A stretch of DNA of 9,037 bases from Pseudomonadota bacterium (GTDB lineage: Bacteria > Pseudomonadota > Gammaproteobacteria > Steroidobacterales > Steroidobacteraceae): the NCBI GenBank assembly GCA_021826035.1, contig JAKBBE010000115.1, positions 1 to 9,037 of the forward strand, given 5' to 3'. The notes under the pieces are model-generated. The model searched no databases, was not told the origin of the DNA, and worked only from the letters and a program-made list of their open reading frames with translations. A program made the translations under genes and the position numbers. Shown piece by piece: positions 7,098-9,037 of the stretch; within the stretch, counting starts at the first letter, position 1; each line of letters opens with the position of its first letter.

Positions 7098-7937
7098 TTA
7101 CCGGCCGGCTGGGAAGTCCGTGCTCAGGCTCACCGTCTTCCAGGTTTCGAGCTCTGCCGAGAAGGCCTCGAGCACCTCCCGGGTGCGCTGGTAGGCGTCG
7201 GGACCGAGCACCAGGTGCAGCGGCGGCTGTTCGGCGTGCACCGCAGCGATGATGGCCGCGGCGGCGCGGGCCGGATCCCCGGGCTGGCGGCCGGCCATTG
7301 CGGCGAGCCGTTCATGCACCGCGCCAGCGCTCGGCGCGTAGTCCCTCAGAGCGGCGCTGCGCTGGCGGATCGAGTGCGCGGAGAGGAAGTCGGTGCGAAA
7401 TGCGCCCGGCTCCACCAGCGTCACGCGAATGCCGAGCGGCGCGACTTCGCGGGCGAGACTTTGCGAGAGTCCCTCGACGGCCATCTTCGCGGCCGCGTAG
7501 TAGCCGGAGCCGGCGCTCGGGGCAATCCCGGCGATCGAGGTGATGTTGACGATGTGTCCGCTGCGCTGGGCACGCAGATGCGGCAGCGCCGCCTGGATGA
7601 TGCGGCGCGGCCCGTGGAAGTTGACCGCGAACAGATGCTCGATGTCCGCTTCACTCGCTTCTTCCACCGAACTGAGCAGTCCGTAGCCGGCGTTGTTCAC
7701 GATCACATCGACGCGTCCGAGTGCGAATGCGCGCTCGATGGTGTGCCGCACCGCCTGCGGGTCGGTCACCTCGAGCGGTAGCACGGTCAGCGTGCCTCGG
7801 CCCGAGGGGATCTGCGCCGTGCCGTCGCGGGTCGTCCCGATGACCGTGGCGCCGTCTGCGAGCAGCTGCTCGGCGAGGATCTTGCCGAAACCGCGTGATA
7901 TGCCGGTGATGAACCAGGTCTTTGCGTCAGTGCTCAT
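7098..7937 (-). CDS. Short-chain dehydrogenase/reductase (classical SDR)
   Basis: A 279-residue NAD(P)(H)-dependent oxidoreductase with a complete Rossmann core. The cofactor motif TGISRGFG is at 11-18, NNAG at 81-84, and the catalytic set is Asn106, Ser134, Tyr147 and Lys151 (YAAAK). EPGAFRTDF (176-184) is the usual loop after the sixth strand. The chain is slightly longer than the ~250-residue classical form, with a C-terminal helical tail like that of SDRs often annotated as oxidoreductase/SDR family NAD(P)-dependent. Arg15 in the glycine motif and Arg37 after the second strand suggest NADPH preference. The start at 7937 is supported by GGAG six bases upstream. It lies 48 bp downstream of the aldo/keto reductase on the same strand, so the two are probably co-transcribed. 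The substrate cannot be deduced. Confidence 0.95.
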   Translation of the reverse strand: MSTDAKTWFITGISRGFGKILAEQLLADGATVIGTTRDGTAQIPSGRGTLTVLPLEVTDPQAVRHTIERAFALGRVDVIVNNAGYGLLSSVEEASEADIEHLFAVNFHGPRRIIQAALPHLRAQRSGHIVNITSIAGIAPSAGSGYYAAAKMAVEGLSQSLAREVAPLGIRVTLVEPGAFRTDFLSAHSIRQRSAALRDYAPSAGAVHERLAAMAGRQPGDPARAAAAIIAAVHAEQPPLHLVLGPDAYQRTREVLEAFSAELETWKTVSLSTDFPAGR

Positions 7938-7943
7938 GAGAGT

Positions 7944-7947
7944 CTCC
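7944..7947 (-). promoter_or_regulatory. Ribosome-binding site of the SDR gene
   Basis: On the minus strand GGAG lies six bases before the ATG ending at 7937. The 48-bp gap between the two reductase genes (7938-7985) otherwise holds only GC-rich sequence, with no clear promoter or terminator. Confidence 0.65.
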
Positions 7948-7985
7948 GTTCAATGGCGAGCGGCGGCGCGGCGCGCCGGGTCGGC

Positions 7986-9020
7986 TCAGCGCTTCGCCTC
8001 GGGGAGCCGCGAGCGCGCGTGCTGGAACTCGATCATCCAGCCGGGATATTCCGCCGGCAGCGCGCTCACCGCATCGAGCGTCGCGAGCTGCTCGGGCGTG
8101 AGGGTCAGTGCGGCGGCGGCCAGGTTGTCGTCGAGCTGCTCGAGCGTCTTGGCGCCGATGATCACCGAGGTCACGAACGGTTTGCCGAGCACATAGGCGA
8201 GTGCCACCCGTGCCACCGACACGCCGTGTGCCGCAGCGATCGGCTGCATGGCTTCGACGCACTCGAACAGCCGTTCGCGGTTCACGGGCGGAAAATCGAA
8301 CGAGGTGCGCCGCGCGTCCTGCGGATCCTGTCCGTTGCGGGTGAATTTTCCCGAGAGCAGGCCGCCGGCGAGAGGACTCCACACCATCAGTCCGAGCCGC
8401 TCGGCGGCGAGCAGCGGTGCGATCTCCCGCTCGATGTCCCGCCCGGCGATGGAGTAATAGGCTTGTAGCGTCACCGGCCGGACCCACCCCTGCCGCTCGG
8501 CGATGCCGAGCGCTTTCATCAGTGCCCAGGCCGACCAGTTCGAGACCCCGACGTAGCGAACGTGGCCCTGGCGGACGAGATCGTCCAGCGCGCGCAGCGT
8601 TTCCTCCATCGGCGTCAGCTGGTCGAGCGCGTGGATCTGGTACAGATCGATGTAGTCGGTGCCGAGGCGCTTCAGGCTCGCCTTGACCCCATCCATGATG
8701 TGCCCGCGCGAGGCGCCGCGGTCGTTCGGGCCGGCGCCGGTCGGACCGAACACTTTCGTGGCGAGGACCAGGTCGGTGCGCGCCCGTCCGCTGTTGCGCA
8801 TGGCCTTGCCGGTGATCTCCTCGGCGAGACCATCGGAATACACGTCCGCGGTATCGATGAAGTTCACGCCGGCATCGAGGGCCCGGCCGACGATGCGGTC
8901 GGCGAGGGGTTGGTCGAGTGCGCCGATCGCGGTCCAGTAGCCGCGGCCGCCGAAGGTCATGGTGCCGAGGCAGATCTCCGAGACCAGCAGGCCGGTATGG
9001 CCGAGGGTTCGATAGCGCAT
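7986..9020 (-). CDS. Aldo/keto reductase
   Basis: A 344-residue NADPH-dependent carbonyl reductase of the (beta/alpha)8 AKR family, starting MRYRTLG. The catalytic tetrad is intact: Asp56, Tyr61 (FIDTADVY, 54-61), Lys89 (ATKV) and His130 (YQIH). GVSNW (158-162), WSPLAGGLLSGKF (214-226) and IIGAKTLEQLDDN (287-299) are the usual downstream family and cofactor-binding blocks. I chose ATG 9020 because GGAG lies seven bases before it. An ATG at 9035 would add five residues but would place this Shine-Dalgarno site inside the coding region and the conserved start would no longer be the N-terminus. Length and order of motifs match the long bacterial AKRs. It is the first gene of the minus-strand pair with the SDR; the promoter is beyond the window end. 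Its physiological substrate is unknown, as for most of these enzymes. Confidence 0.95.
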   Translation of the reverse strand: MRYRTLGHTGLLVSEICLGTMTFGGRGYWTAIGALDQPLADRIVGRALDAGVNFIDTADVYSDGLAEEITGKAMRNSGRARTDLVLATKVFGPTGAGPNDRGASRGHIMDGVKASLKRLGTDYIDLYQIHALDQLTPMEETLRALDDLVRQGHVRYVGVSNWSAWALMKALGIAERQGWVRPVTLQAYYSIAGRDIEREIAPLLAAERLGLMVWSPLAGGLLSGKFTRNGQDPQDARRTSFDFPPVNRERLFECVEAMQPIAAAHGVSVARVALAYVLGKPFVTSVIIGAKTLEQLDDNLAAAALTLTPEQLATLDAVSALPAEYPGWMIEFQHARSRLPEAKR

Positions 9021-9027
9021 GGACGAT

Positions 9028-9031
9028 CTCC
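9028..9031 (-). promoter_or_regulatory. Ribosome-binding site of the aldo/keto reductase gene
   Basis: On the minus strand GGAG sits seven bases before the ATG ending at 9020, within GGAGATCGTCC. It decides the start against the upstream in-frame ATG at 9035. Confidence 0.65.
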
Positions 9032-9037
9032 ACATCC

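Noticed and set aside
7927..9033. A 368-codon minus-strand frame overlapping the aldo/keto reductase
   Set aside because: Arg/Pro/Ala-rich product in a shifted frame; the real frame carries the complete AKR tetrad.
9021..9035. Upstream ATG at 9035 as the aldo/keto reductase start
   Set aside because: It would place the GGAG site inside the gene and add five residues before the conserved MRYRTLG start.

Overview
The window is GC-rich, densely coding DNA with short intergenic gaps, Shine-Dalgarno sites and a classical lipobox. This fits a high-GC Gram-negative bacterium, most likely a proteobacterium of the Xanthomonadales/Steroidobacter/Nevskia type. That placement is an inference from coding style and protein families; no phylogenetic marker is present.

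Positions 1-7067 (+ strand) hold the 3' part of a tightly packed operon. First is the C-terminal part of a six-hairpin (alpha/alpha-barrel) glycosidase-like protein whose start lies outside the window. Two bases later comes an exported GH65-type enzyme whose acidic residues fit the hydrolase branch rather than the phosphorylases. It overlaps by 4 bp (ATGA) a lipoprotein GH31 alpha-glycosidase that carries an extra beta-sandwich module inside its catalytic barrel. That gene overlaps by 10 bp a small predicted 2OG-Fe(II) oxygenase of the TIGR02466 type. The first three proteins look like a glycan-degrading set, two of them with visible export signals, probably acting on an alpha-glucosidic oligosaccharide or alpha-glucosylated glycan in the periplasm or at the outer membrane. 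The fourth has no export signal and is presumably cytoplasmic; its link to the pathway is unknown. The promoter, any TonB receptor or transporter, and any regulator would lie upstream, outside the window.

Positions 7068-7097 are a 30-bp convergent gap with a weak hairpin. Positions 7098-9020 (- strand) hold a separate two-gene unit, an aldo/keto reductase followed 48 bp downstream by a classical short-chain dehydrogenase/reductase. Both have intact catalytic residues and good ribosome-binding sites. They look like ordinary NAD(P)H-dependent oxidoreductases with no visible link to the glycosidase operon.

No tRNA, rRNA, CRISPR array, insertion sequence, phage gene or attachment site was seen, and no stretch over 300 bp lacks a gene. 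The points most worth following up are the GH31 with its inserted carbohydrate-binding-like module and unusual nucleophile motif, the GH65 hydrolase assignment, the unclassified six-hairpin protein, and the co-translated oxygenase.
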